Shown here: piece after piece, positions 1-8,383 of the stretch | How the letters are laid out: every line of letters begins with the position of its first letter | How positions within the stretch are numbered: the stretch's first letter is position 1 | Notes under the pieces: generated by a model | Database searches by the model: none | The model's input: only the letters and a program-made list of their open reading frames with translations | Told to the model about the DNA's origin: nothing | Program-made: the position numbers and the translations under genes | From: Aculops lycopersici | Taxonomy: Eukaryota > Arthropoda > Arachnida > Trombidiformes > Eriophyidae | Length of the DNA: 64,000 nucleotides | Assembly: GCA_015350385.1 (NCBI GenBank) | Contig: WNKI01000003.1 | Coordinates: 374,644-438,643, forward strand | Direction: 5' to 3'

Positions 1-1
1 A

Positions 2-175
2 AAGCAACTGAAACCTGAAATTAACATTTCGGCCTCAACAGTTGGTCGAATAAGCGAGGAGATGAAGAAGAGGGAAGCGAAACGGCCGAGAAAGTCGGAC
101 ATCAAGTCACCTACTGCGACTGGCAAGAAAAGCAACGTGCTCAACCAATCACAATCGACCCAAAACCAGGGCTAG
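2..175 (+). CDS. 3' end of a helix-turn-helix-like protein, tandem paralogue of the 1009-1680 gene (partial)
   Basis: The window opens inside an open frame that runs from base 2 to a TAG at 173-175. Its first residues, KQLKPEINISASTVGRISEE, line up with KKLKPDISISTTTVGRIAES of the next gene. Both are followed by a Lys/Arg-rich stretch and a short polar tail. The shared part has the spacing of a helix-turn-helix recognition helix (S-x-S-TVGRI), as found in many DNA-binding and transposase N-terminal domains; that family link is inferred. The 5' part lies outside the window. After the HTH block the two tails diverge completely, so the duplication is not recent. No transposase catalytic domain is visible. 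Confidence 0.75.
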   Translation, partial: KQLKPEINISASTVGRISEEMKKREAKRPRKSDIKSPTATGKKSNVLNQSQSTQNQG

Positions 176-1008
176 ACAATTGATTCTAGCGCATGATTGG
201 GGAAGTAAAGTAAACTCTTCTCTAACTGACAATCTAGCGGTGCTTATGAAGTATCTACAAGATTATCCAAAATTATCTTCGTGACTTAATAAACTAACAG
301 ATGAAATTTGGACGAAGTTAAGTCATGTAAGTTACTCTGTGGTTGGCAGTTCATCAACTCGTGAAAAAGCTCGTGGCGGTCAACGACTTTCTTTTGTGGC
401 GAGCAGGTGAATTGTCAGTTTAATTTCTTTCTTAGCTGTCCATAGTATGTTTGTTTAGTTCTATAATGAACAGGTGCCATGTTGTCTGTTTATTGGAGTT
501 CAATGTCTCAAAGAGGTTGATATCATAACCATCTAAGGGGTCTAATCTGAGGTAGTCAGAACATAAACAAACTATTGCTGTTATGGGACGCATTGAGCGA
601 AATTTGTATTCTCGCTCGATGGCATTGCAGAACACTATGCACAATATAACTGTACTTGAACCGCAACAGCATGTTTGAGTGTATATGTTTATTTAGATAC
701 AAAAATACGAAATCTATTAGGGTATTCTGGTCATAATAGGAATCTAGCCAGAACTCAGAGGCAATCACCGTAGCTTAAGCAATACATATTGGAAGTCAAT
801 CAACTTAAACACGAGGACCAAAGTATAGTGGCAGCGTTTTTCGTCTTGCAATAGATCGAATACATGCAACTGGGTTATTTTCCAAGACGTTGATGATTCA
901 ACGATCGTTGATTAGATCATAGCATTGTTCGCAATATTTATTTTTGCAATATACACAATTATTATATCATCCAGTTTAGGACATATTCAGTGAAATATAG
1001 AAGAAAAA
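176..1008. other. intergenic region between tandem paralogues
   Basis: AT-rich sequence with no convincing gene. An open stretch at 331-423 encodes ...HQLVKKLVAVNDFLLW..., which weakly resembles a coding-like stretch downstream of the second paralogue (1764-1928). The rest looks like 3' UTR and promoter for the gene starting at 1009. Confidence 0.5.
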
Positions 1009-1680
1009 ATGTCGACCCCCTCGGATGGCACGAAGCAAAATCACGAAAACAAAGTTGCAATACAAATCCAACATCCGCAACAGGACAACGGATCCCAAGG
1101 GGCTGAAGTCGTAACAGCCGAGATGGATGAAGAACAAACCTCTTCATCACCGCAAGATCAAACGGAGGGCAAGAGCAACAAATCTGATACGACTAATTTC
1201 ACCGACTATCAACGGGTTTGGATTCTAATTTGTTTAGATCGAGCCAGAACTGTTCTAGGTATGGATAGTCAAAGCAAGATTACTACAAAACTGCATAGGT
1301 ACACATGTGAATTGTTACATGTTGACAGAGAGCGATCTCTCATTTACAGGAAACCAACCATCAAAAGTCTAAAGACCATTTGGCAAACATTCATAGAGCA
1401 TAAACAGATATCGCGAAAGAGAAAAGGGGGACCAAAGCCAAAAAAGTGCCGTGAAGAGGTTGAAAACTTGCTGAGACAAAATATGTCCTTCCGCCAGATT
1501 GTAAAGAAACTTAAACCAGATATTAGTATTTCTACAACAACAGTTGGCCGTATAGCCGAAAGTATGAAGAAAGAACAGAACAAACGGCAGAAAGCCTTGC
1601 AAAAAGAGAAGAAACAAGCCCAAAATAGCATCCTGAGCAACCAGGAACCAGAAATTGCATATTCCGACAATCTTATGTAG
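1009..1680 (+). CDS. helix-turn-helix-like protein of unknown function (223 aa)
   Basis: Single-exon ORF from ATG 1009 to TAG 1680. Residues 1-60 are polar and disordered (Gln/Asn/Glu/Ser). Residues 63-130 are predicted helical (DYQRVWILICLDRARTVLG...). A basic linker (SRKRKGGPKPKK, about 136-147) precedes a likely HTH around 148-187 (REEVENLLRQNMSFRQIVKK... then STTTVGRI). The C-terminus is Lys/Gln-rich. The 2-175 fragment is a diverged tandem copy, which supports a real gene rather than a chance frame. The HTH pattern resembles those of Tc1-like transposases and their domesticated relatives, but no DDE catalytic region or terminal repeats are seen. DNA binding is an inference; the biological role is unknown. 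Confidence 0.7.
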   Translation: MSTPSDGTKQNHENKVAIQIQHPQQDNGSQGAEVVTAEMDEEQTSSSPQDQTEGKSNKSDTTNFTDYQRVWILICLDRARTVLGMDSQSKITTKLHRYTCELLHVDRERSLIYRKPTIKSLKTIWQTFIEHKQISRKRKGGPKPKKCREEVENLLRQNMSFRQIVKKLKPDISISTTTVGRIAESMKKEQNKRQKALQKEKKQAQNSILSNQEPEIAYSDNLM

Positions 1681-2891
1681 TGATCTATCAATGATTAGAA
1701 AGACCAACGGAGTTCGTCTTACTAGTGACGAGGTGCAGCAAAAACGTTGAGTTTTGCATTTAAGAAAAGCTAGTCGAACGTCTAGTTGACAGCCGCAAGC
1801 TATTCCAAATCGTCGAGTTCATTTGCAAAAAGATGGCCTGTGCGCTGTTGTCGATAAGCGACCAAGATAAGCTCGGTCTAGACCTGTTACAGCGGTTGGG
1901 ATACCGAGACCCCCTTATAGCTATGTGATATACTCGTTGTTCATCTTGTTTGAAACCTTCAGCCATGTGATCAGTATTCGAATAAACTACCATTTCATGC
2001 TGGCGCCTCCTCATGATGTAATCCATGCTCCTTAGTCATAAAATGCCATGACCAGGCATGCAATCTTCTATCATGCAGCTCGCTAAACGTCCTTATCGCC
2101 ACGCAATCTACAAGTGATGGAAGAGTCGGGATTCATTTCTGAATTTTCCAATGACTCGTCTAGCAGAGCTTAGTACAGCCAATCCAAGTTTTTGGGATTG
2201 GCTGTAGGTAAGTGAAGCTGGATGTAGAGGAGATTATTTTGAAAGATGAGCAAAAGAAGGAAAACTCGTCGCTGGGTGGGCGAGCTTGAGCGTAGAGCCG
2301 AAAAAAGTGAAGCGCATCGATAGATATTCTGATTGGCATACCTCATGATGTCTTGCACAAGAGACATGATGATTTTCTGCGATCTTGATCTCCCACTTGT
2401 TGAAATTGCCACGTGCAACTCGATTGTATCCCAGAAGTGACTGCTTTTTCTGCATGAGGTGTCGCAAACGATATATAAAATGCAACTTTTTTGTGGGCCA
2501 CTATTTATAATGAGAGTTGGGGTTGCTGGCGCCGCTCGCTGTCTTGACAACTTTCAACTTAGGTAGAAGTCGCGGGGTTGCGCTGAATCGCTGGAAGCGG
2601 TTAGAGCGGGTTGCTCTTTCGCTTCGGCAAGCGCATTCAGAGGAAGCTAGCTCCTTGGCCTCATTTGGATTCCAGCCACTCAACTGAGAGTCCTGAATTT
2701 AGATACTCGCGCCTTGAGTCTTTTTAATCATCTACCTGGACAGCGAACCAACAGAACCACACTCGTTAGAAAACAAACTAACAACTGGAAGTGCATCGAT
2801 CGAGTTGCGATCATTGTCAAGTTGAAACAGAAGAGGCCTTAACTAGTTCACAGTTACAGAAATCTCTAGATATATTATTGAAGCACACAAG
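1681..2891. other. intergenic region with one weak coding-like stretch
   Basis: An open stretch at 1764-1928 on the plus strand encodes an amphipathic peptide (KLVERLVDSRKLFQIVEF... ending ...LGYRDPLIAM, then TGA). It has no upstream ATG and begins just after a TTAAG that could be a splice acceptor, so it could be an orphan last exon or a remnant. A perfect 12-bp hairpin sits at 2174-2206. The rest probably holds the FAR promoter. Confidence 0.35.
2174..2206. repeat. perfect 12-bp hairpin, 9-nt loop
   Basis: Arms tacagccaatcc (2174-2185) and ggattggctgta (2195-2206) are exact reverse complements. The location is intergenic. Confidence 0.9.
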
Positions 2892-4487
2892 ATGACTGTG
2901 AGTTATGAGCCTCAAGCGGAAGTGTGCAATCAGGGTGAGCGAAGCAAAGAAGCAGTATCTCATCAGCCCGATTTCAAGCAGCAAGCTAGCCAACTGGCCA
3001 AATTTTACGCAAGAAAGGGCATACTAATCACAGGGGCAACCGGCTTCATCGGTAAAGTGTGTCTCGTAAAGCTGCTAACCTCTCTGAGTAATGTGCGGAT
3101 TGTCTACCTGCTAATTAGATCTAAAAAAGGTTTGAGTCCGCAACAGAGATTAAACAGGTTGCTCGCGGATGAGCCATTTTGTTCGGTGCGCGATGTTGCT
3201 GGAAACAAACCCGATTGGTCGAAGGTGCGAGCAGTCGATGGTGAAATGAGCAAAGAGAACTTAGGCTTCTCGTCGGCTGACCTAGAAGAGGTGCAGCGCG
3301 AAGTAGAGATCGTGATAAACTTGGCCGCTTCGGTTCAATTTGACGCACCGCTCAAGCGAAACTTACAAGACAACTACTTTGGCGCCCGAAGTCTGCTCGA
3401 ATTGTCTTGCAAGTTTCCGCGATTGGTCAGCTTCGTCCACGTGTCCACTTTCTTCTCAAACTCACACCTATCCCACATCGAGGAGAAAATCGAGCCACTC
3501 AGGAGGAATCACGAACAATTGGCCCAGATGATCACTTTATTACCAGAAGAGATGTGCGCCAACGCGGGACCAGACTTCATGGAGAGCCGGCCGAATACAT
3601 ACATACTAACCAAGGCGATGGCGGAAAACCTTGTTAAGTCCTATGAGAATCGTCTTCCCATTGCGATTGTACGACCATCCATCGTGGTGCCCTCAAATCG
3701 TGAACCTCAACCCGGATGGGTGGACAACGTGAATGGGCCAATGGGTTTGGGCATGTTGGCCGCGATCGGGATCTTGCGCAACATTGACTGGAACTACTGG
3801 GGAGTTGCCGATATGATTCCAGTGGATATGGTGGCCAACTCTATCTTGGCAGTGGCCGAGAGAACGCCCCGTTTGGCGCAAAAAGAGTTAGTTGTATATA
3901 ATTGCTCTAGTTCCTCGCTGAATTCGGTGACTTGGGGCGGGATGTTTGAGTTATTTCGCGTCGAAAGTCTGGAGGCACCACCTTACAAAATGATTAGAAT
4001 ACCGATTTCGGTACCCAAGCACAAGCGAGCCGACAAGCTGGGATTTGCTTTCACCAAACTCTCTGAGCTTCTATTCGCCTACATAATTGATACCTTATTA
4101 ACACTTTGTGGCCAGAAGCGACTTCTTGTCCGGCTCACGGCCAAACTACATCACGCCTACGAGATCATGCGTCCATTCACCACAATCGAATACTCTTGTG
4201 CAAACAAAAATTTGGAGGCCGCCTTTCAGGAATTGCACCCCGAGGACCGAGATGACTTTGACTTCGATATAGCTAAAATCAATTGGGAATCCTTCTTCAA
4301 GCTTGCATACCATGGATCGCGCGTCCGCTTACTCAAAGAGGATATCAGCAACTTGCCCGCTGCACGCCGCAAATTGTACGCTCTAATGGTATTCGAGAAT
4401 CTCGTCCGCTTCCTCATGCTTGCTCTCTTTGGCTGGGCCTGCTACAAGTTGTATGGTTTTACCGCTTCCGGTTGGCAAGCTAATTAA
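2892..4487 (+). CDS. fatty acyl-CoA reductase (FAR)
   Basis: Intronless ORF of 531 residues, the usual size for arthropod FARs. FARs reduce fatty acyl-CoA to fatty alcohol with NADPH, usually at the ER or peroxisome membrane, feeding wax ester, cuticular lipid, ether lipid or pheromone synthesis. The N-terminal Rossmann fold shows the nucleotide-binding TGATGFIG (residues 47-54). The short-chain dehydrogenase catalytic pair Y-x-x-x-K is Y237/K241 in TYILTK. A FAR_C-type domain follows, and a hydrophobic segment lies near the C-terminus (about 505-525), as expected for tail-region membrane anchoring. AATAAA signals at 4873-4882 would place the 3' UTR across the convergent minus-strand gene at 4620-5103. 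FARs form large lineage-expanded families, so no one-to-one orthologue is claimed. Confidence 0.95.
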   Translation: MTVSYEPQAEVCNQGERSKEAVSHQPDFKQQASQLAKFYARKGILITGATGFIGKVCLVKLLTSLSNVRIVYLLIRSKKGLSPQQRLNRLLADEPFCSVRDVAGNKPDWSKVRAVDGEMSKENLGFSSADLEEVQREVEIVINLAASVQFDAPLKRNLQDNYFGARSLLELSCKFPRLVSFVHVSTFFSNSHLSHIEEKIEPLRRNHEQLAQMITLLPEEMCANAGPDFMESRPNTYILTKAMAENLVKSYENRLPIAIVRPSIVVPSNREPQPGWVDNVNGPMGLGMLAAIGILRNIDWNYWGVADMIPVDMVANSILAVAERTPRLAQKELVVYNCSSSSLNSVTWGGMFELFRVESLEAPPYKMIRIPISVPKHKRADKLGFAFTKLSELLFAYIIDTLLTLCGQKRLLVRLTAKLHHAYEIMRPFTTIEYSCANKNLEAAFQELHPEDRDDFDFDIAKINWESFFKLAYHGSRVRLLKEDISNLPAARRKLYALMVFENLVRFLMLALFGWACYKLYGFTASGWQAN

Positions 4488-4619
4488 CAGAACCTTGCGG
4501 GGAGGTGCGTGAGGTTTTGCGAGTGAATGTGGTCGCGGCGAGACAAGCGCCATCAGAGTGACAACAAGTGCTCTAATTTGTGTGTGTGTGAGTGTCGATG
4601 CGAACTCTTTTTAATGAAA

Positions 4620-5103
4620 CTACATGAAGGCAGCATCAATCATTTCGACCTTATTGAGGCCCTTGAGCTTCTTTAGACACAATGTAGGAAGATCGTTACT
4701 TTCAAGCTGAGCTCGGACCCAATTGGCTTGATCTTGTTGGTAGTGCTCACAACCTGTGCAGTTTGATACTCAAGACCTCGATATTAGACCGCCGATGAGA
4801 TTGGCTGAATCACTGAGAAATTTGTTTGCAATATACCCTCCAACTAGTGTGATACTCCCAAAGCCGAGCCAAAATAAATAAAGTTAATAAGTTGTTCAGA
4901 GTGAGCTATTCATACCTAACAATTGTTGATCTTTTATTGATAACTTCTAGGGGCCATGTGATAGTTCCGGGAAAGCTCATCGGATAGCCTTGTGAACCAA
5001 CTGGCTTCAACTTTTCTAAAACAACTGTAGATTCGCGCATAGACACATGCAGTTCGCGTGTTGCCATTTTGGGGCGCATTAGTTCTCTCAATATCATTCT
5101 CAT
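4620..5103 (-). CDS. small single-pass membrane protein, three exons (120 aa predicted)
   Basis: No long ORF covers this gene; I built it from three short open blocks with matching splice phases. Exon 1 is 5103-4916 (ATG at 5103), exon 2 is 4854-4814 and exon 3 is 4753-4620 (TAG at 4620-4622). The introns are 61 and 60 nt, both GT...AG: gtatga...ggag and gtgatt...acag. Joined exons give 363 nt, an intact frame. The first block contains MATRELHVSMRESTVVLEKL. A hydrophobic stretch (IVSITLVGGYIANKFL) spans the exon 1/2/3 junctions. The C-terminal block begins CEHYQQDQANWVRAQ and ends in AAFM. An ATTAAA signal for the minus strand lies at about 4609-4614. The Cys plus short TM resembles small mitochondrial inner-membrane proteins, but I do not recognise the family. 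The true start could be the Met at 5067. Confidence 0.6.
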
Positions 5104-5152
5104 TTCATGTCATTTACATTAACCAAGACTCTTAGCGATAACAATCATCATC
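5104..5152. promoter_or_regulatory. 49-bp divergent promoter
   Basis: Only 49 bases separate the minus-strand ATG at 5103 from the DTD ATG at 5153. Both transcripts must start here or inside each other's coding sequence. If the minus-strand protein starts at the internal Met (5067) the gap is 85 bases. Confidence 0.5.
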
Positions 5153-5736
5153 ATGAGGGCAGTTGTCCAGCGTGTATTCAAGGTAAGTGGAGTTTAGGGA
5201 CAATTCCAGATAGAAACAATCTCGGCATGACATAATCTAACAATTTCCATTCACTGATGAAAACATTTTGAAACCTTGAAAACCAGGGGTCAGTTGCTGC
5301 TGAGGGTGAAACTGTTGGAGCTATCAACAACGGAATTGCTGTACTCTTGGGTATCTCTCGCGAAGATGATCATACCGATTCAGATTATGTCATCAGAAAA
5401 CTGTTGACCTTGAAGTTATTTAGTGACGATCCGGAAAAACGCTGGCAGAAGAGTGTCAAGGAGGCAGGTTTAGAATTGCTCATAATTAGTCAGTTTACAT
5501 TATGTCATACTTTCAAGGGAACCAAACCAGACTTCCATATGAGCATGGGCGCTGATCAATCAAAGCCATTCTTCGAGGAATTTATTGAGAGGTTGAAGAA
5601 GGAGTATGCGTCCGACAAAGTCCAGACTGGCAAGTTCGGAAGTCACATGACGATTGATCTTCAACTTGACGGACCAGTCACACTCGTTATCGACTCACCG
5701 GAGAAGAAGAAGGCCGGAGAGGCGAAGGCTAAATAA
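5153..5736 (+). CDS. DTD1: D-aminoacyl-tRNA deacylase (DTD)
   Basis: DTD hydrolyses D-amino acids and glycine wrongly attached to tRNA, a chirality proofreading step in translation. Exon 1 (5153-5182) encodes MRAVVQRVFK. The intron is 5183-5286 (gtaagt...ccag, 104 nt). Exon 2 (5287-5736) continues GSVAAEGETVG, the same junction region as MKAVVQRVTRASV in animal DTD1. The total is 159 residues. Active-site motifs are present: SQFTL (78-82) and the Gly-cisPro pair in DGPVT (G139, P140), which gives enantiomer selectivity. The short Lys-rich tail is reduced compared with vertebrate DTD1. The AATAAA at 5732-5737 overlaps the stop codon. Confidence 0.95.
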
Positions 5737-5989
5737 ATGGATTGATCTAAGATTTTATGGTGAATCTCTAAGTGGTTACAGGTGAACAGGAAAGTCCTTG
5801 TATCTGTGTCACGTTTTCTTGGTTCGCCATGTGGTGTCTTTTTGTGCATTGGCTTCTGTGTTTACATTTTCGTCCGAGCGAACGAGTATTACTCCATATT
5901 TGAACGAAATGCTAAAACAAGTCAACTATTTCCAATATTATTACCGTTTCATGTCCACATTGAATAAGACTTCACTATTGTAGGTCAAG

Positions 5990-7039
5990 ATGATCGGTAA
6001 TCGCGATGTCGTCCTCAAGAGCGATCGACCAAGAGATTTATTGTTGGAGAAACATGAGAAATACCTTAGACAATATGCAAGTGATGATGGTGGAACAGAG
6101 CAAATCATGGCAGAGTACCTTAAGATGAGTGGTATGTATTGGGGCTTGAATGCCCTTTGCCTTATGAAGACATTAGACAACAACTCTGAGGATGTAACTA
6201 GAGCCGTGGAGTTCATTACAAAGTGCCAACGATCAGACGGTGGTTTCTCGGCGGCTCCTAATCATGACTCTCATATCCTACACACCTTGAGTGCTATTCA
6301 AATCCTTATAATATTAGACAAATGCAATCAAGATCACATAGATAAAGAGCGTTGTGTCGCCTACATCAAATCCCTCCAGCAGGCCGACGGATCCTTCTTC
6401 GGCGATAAATGGGGTGAAATCGATACAAGATTTTCTTTTTGCGCCCTAGCCGCATTGAAACTCCTCGATCGATTGGATGCAATCAATCTAGACAAGGCAG
6501 TGGAACATGTGATGGCATGTAACAACCAAATTGATGGTGGATTCGGCAGTAAGCCGGGCAGCGAGTCTCATTCGGCTTATGTTTATTGTTGTGTCGGATC
6601 ATTAGCCATCGCGGGTTGTTTGGATAAAATTGATGCTGACCAACTAGGTTGGTGGCTCTCGGAGCGACAACTACCCTCAGGCGGACTTAATGGTCGGCCT
6701 GAAAAGTTACCTGATCTCTGCTACAGCTGGTGGTGTCTTTCCTCCATGAAGATGATAAACCGGATGCATCTTATAGATCACGAGCGACTCTTAAACTTCA
6801 TACTAGCTTGCCAAGATGAGGAGCTTGGCGGTTTTAGCGACCGGCCAGGTAACTGGGTAGATCCCTATCATACTATGTTTGGTATCGCAAGTATTTCTCT
6901 CATATGTGAACACTTCAGAGGATCTCAGGCGACAGAGGAGCCTAAAGAAAAACAATATAGTGATACATTTATGAAAAAGTTAGATCAACTAAAGGGCCAA
7001 CTGAGGTCAGTTGATCCGATCTTGTGTATGCCAGTATGA
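5990..7039 (+). CDS. RABGGTB: Rab geranylgeranyltransferase beta subunit
   Basis: This is the catalytic subunit of geranylgeranyltransferase type II, which with the alpha subunit and Rab escort protein adds C20 prenyl groups to Rab C-termini. The 349-residue intronless ORF matches the family along its length: NRDVVLKSDRPRDLLLEKH at the start, then WGEIDTRFSFCA, ERQLPSGGLNGRPEKLPD and FILACQDEELGGFSDRPG. The repeated GGF/GSF helical-hairpin (prenyltransferase/squalene oxidase) repeats are evident. The zinc ligands expected for the family are D242, C244 (LPDLCYSWW) and H294 (DPYHTMFG). The ATG at 5990 aligns with the normal start; a TAG just upstream could be an acceptor of a 5' UTR intron. AATAAA begins on the last base of the stop (7039-7044). 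A convergent gene ends only 75 bp away. Confidence 0.97.
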   Translation: MIGNRDVVLKSDRPRDLLLEKHEKYLRQYASDDGGTEQIMAEYLKMSGMYWGLNALCLMKTLDNNSEDVTRAVEFITKCQRSDGGFSAAPNHDSHILHTLSAIQILIILDKCNQDHIDKERCVAYIKSLQQADGSFFGDKWGEIDTRFSFCALAALKLLDRLDAINLDKAVEHVMACNNQIDGGFGSKPGSESHSAYVYCCVGSLAIAGCLDKIDADQLGWWLSERQLPSGGLNGRPEKLPDLCYSWWCLSSMKMINRMHLIDHERLLNFILACQDEELGGFSDRPGNWVDPYHTMFGIASISLICEHFRGSQATEEPKEKQYSDTFMKKLDQLKGQLRSVDPILCMPV

Positions 7040-7114
7040 ATAAATAATCTATTTGCATTCCGAATCAAGATCGAATCATGTTTAATAATAATACGACAAC
7101 TTGAGTTCTGTTGT

Positions 7115-7294
7115 CTATATGTCCACCTCTTTGATTGTAATGAATCGAGAAGCCACAAAGGCGACTAGTATTGAAAGTAGTGTGATACCAATGAAGGCCA
7201 GATAGAAGCCTTCCTCGTCGAATACATCAGTGAAGGCTGGCAATCCCTGATATAAATCATCAAGAGTTCTTGATAGCTTATATGTCTGTTTCAT
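7115..7294 (-). CDS. 59-aa single-pass membrane protein, overlapping the mL53 ORF
   Basis: ORF from ATG 7294 to TAG 7115-7117. It starts MKQTYKLSRTLDDLYQG, then FTDVFDEEGF, a clear hydrophobic segment of about 22 residues (YLAFIGITLLSILVAFVAS), and a short tail RFITIKEVDI. The ATG lies 17 nt upstream of the mL53 stop, in another frame, preceded by GCCACCAAG, a fair initiation context. With no intron between them, the two proteins probably come from one dicistronic mRNA, or from a second transcript starting within mL53. The minus-strand signal ATTAAA lies at 7081-7086. It is similar in build to small integral membrane proteins, but I cannot name the family. The well-formed TM and acidic pre-TM region argue that it is coding. 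Confidence 0.6.
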   Translation of the reverse strand: MKQTYKLSRTLDDLYQGLPAFTDVFDEEGFYLAFIGITLLSILVAFVASRFITIKEVDI

Positions 7295-7607
7295 CTTGGT
7301 GGCCAATCTCGAATTGTCTGATCAGTTTAGGTATATGAGGAGATTCCAGATACTTGCAATTGATAACTAGCTTATGATTGTCTTGGAACTGAACTGTGAC
7401 TAGAGGATCCGATTTATCGGTAACTACTGTGGCTTTAAGGATACATTCAACGTTTGTCTTCGATATCTTTTTAGTCGAGACTCCGAAATAAAATTCTCTA
7501 ATTGCAGCAGCGTTCGGATGAAATGGATTAAATTTAGCCTCCAGTCGCTTGATGTTCTTCAGATTTAACTTGAACAGTTCATTTGCAAATTTGTAACCTG
7601 TTCTCAT
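7278..7607 (-). CDS. MRPL53: mitochondrial ribosomal protein mL53
   Basis: ORF of 109 residues from ATG 7607 to TAA 7278. The central part fits the thioredoxin-like mL53 family of the mitochondrial large subunit: VKQV-like start (LKNIKRLEAKFNPF), then STKKISKTNVEC, then a hydrophobic strand with VTVQFQDNHKLVINC. In human MRPL53 the equivalent words are FCPF, SSEKVRSTNLNC and VDVLFGDGHRLI. Length is close to the human protein (112 aa). No cleavable presequence is obvious, as in other mL53 proteins. The gene is divergent from the 7958 gene (350 bp) and convergent with RABGGTB. Confidence 0.85.
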   Translation of the reverse strand: MRTGYKFANELFKLNLKNIKRLEAKFNPFHPNAAAIREFYFGVSTKKISKTNVECILKATVVTDKSDPLVTVQFQDNHKLVINCKYLESPHIPKLIRQFEIGHQDETDI

Positions 7608-7957
7608 GATAAATATTGAGGTGATTTATAATACAAGTTATGAATATAGAGGATAGATTGATTTGATAGAGAAAGTCCTTCGAAGGAAGTTGGGAAATGA
7701 GAGGGTTTGTTTTCAACTCTGCATCCTACATTGCGGTCAGCGTGTTGTTGTTGTTAGAGCTTGTAGATGATTGTGTGTTAGTTTTTTTGTAGCGCACTGT
7801 AGCGGTCGGTTGCCACCTCGCATAGTGATTCTCGCGAAGTCTTTTGGTCTCTCGGGTGACCAGAACTAGAAATTCGTATGATTCTTTAGAACTCATATGG
7901 AACTTTTATTCTTTCTTTCCTTCTTCTCATTGATAACAGTGAGAACACAATATTCAA
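7608..7957. promoter_or_regulatory. divergent intergenic region / shared promoter
   Basis: 350 bp between the mL53 start and the start of the next plus-strand gene. A pyrimidine-rich stretch ending in tgataacag just before 7941 could be the acceptor of a 5' UTR intron of the right-hand gene. No other feature is seen. Confidence 0.4.
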
Positions 7958-8383
7958 ATGCCACCAGATTCGTGTTTATACAAATTGATTCGTGCAGATA
8001 AACCCCCACACAATAAAGTGTTAGGACCTGAGACTCGCAGGTGGTTGTTGGCTAACATTGAACTCAACAGACGCTTTCACGTGAATTATCTAACTCACGA
8101 GGAGCAGAGATATCAATATTTGGAATTGAATAGAATATCTATGGAGATTATCAGCGATGAAGGACGAGAATTGAATTGCCGTAAGAATGGAGATGGTATT
8201 TTCAACCAAAGTCACTCCTGTGCCACCTTGCTGGACATGATAACTAAGGTGGAGCGAGCGAGGGCTAGAGTGTTTTCCACCTTCCTGGGCCAAACCATTG
8301 GTGGAGGAGTCTCGGCATCCAATGTGATTGGTGGTGGTGGTGGTGGGCCTCCAACCTACAGTCAGGACGGCGATAGGGAGTGA
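7958..8383 (+). CDS. hypothetical protein (141 aa)
   Basis: Single-exon ORF from ATG 7958 to TGA 8381-8383. Residues 1-85 are charged and probably helical (LIRADKPPHNKV, TRRWLLANIELNRRF, THEEQRYQYLELNRI). Residues 86-115 include CATLLDMITKVERARARVF. The tail is a glycine-rich low-complexity stretch (IGGGVSASNVIGGGGGG). No signal peptide or TM is seen and I do not recognise a domain. Codon-regular, non-repetitive N-terminal sequence and position behind a divergent promoter support a real gene. Confidence 0.55.
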   Translation: MPPDSCLYKLIRADKPPHNKVLGPETRRWLLANIELNRRFHVNYLTHEEQRYQYLELNRISMEIISDEGRELNCRKNGDGIFNQSHSCATLLDMITKVERARARVFSTFLGQTIGGGVSASNVIGGGGGGPPTYSQDGDRE

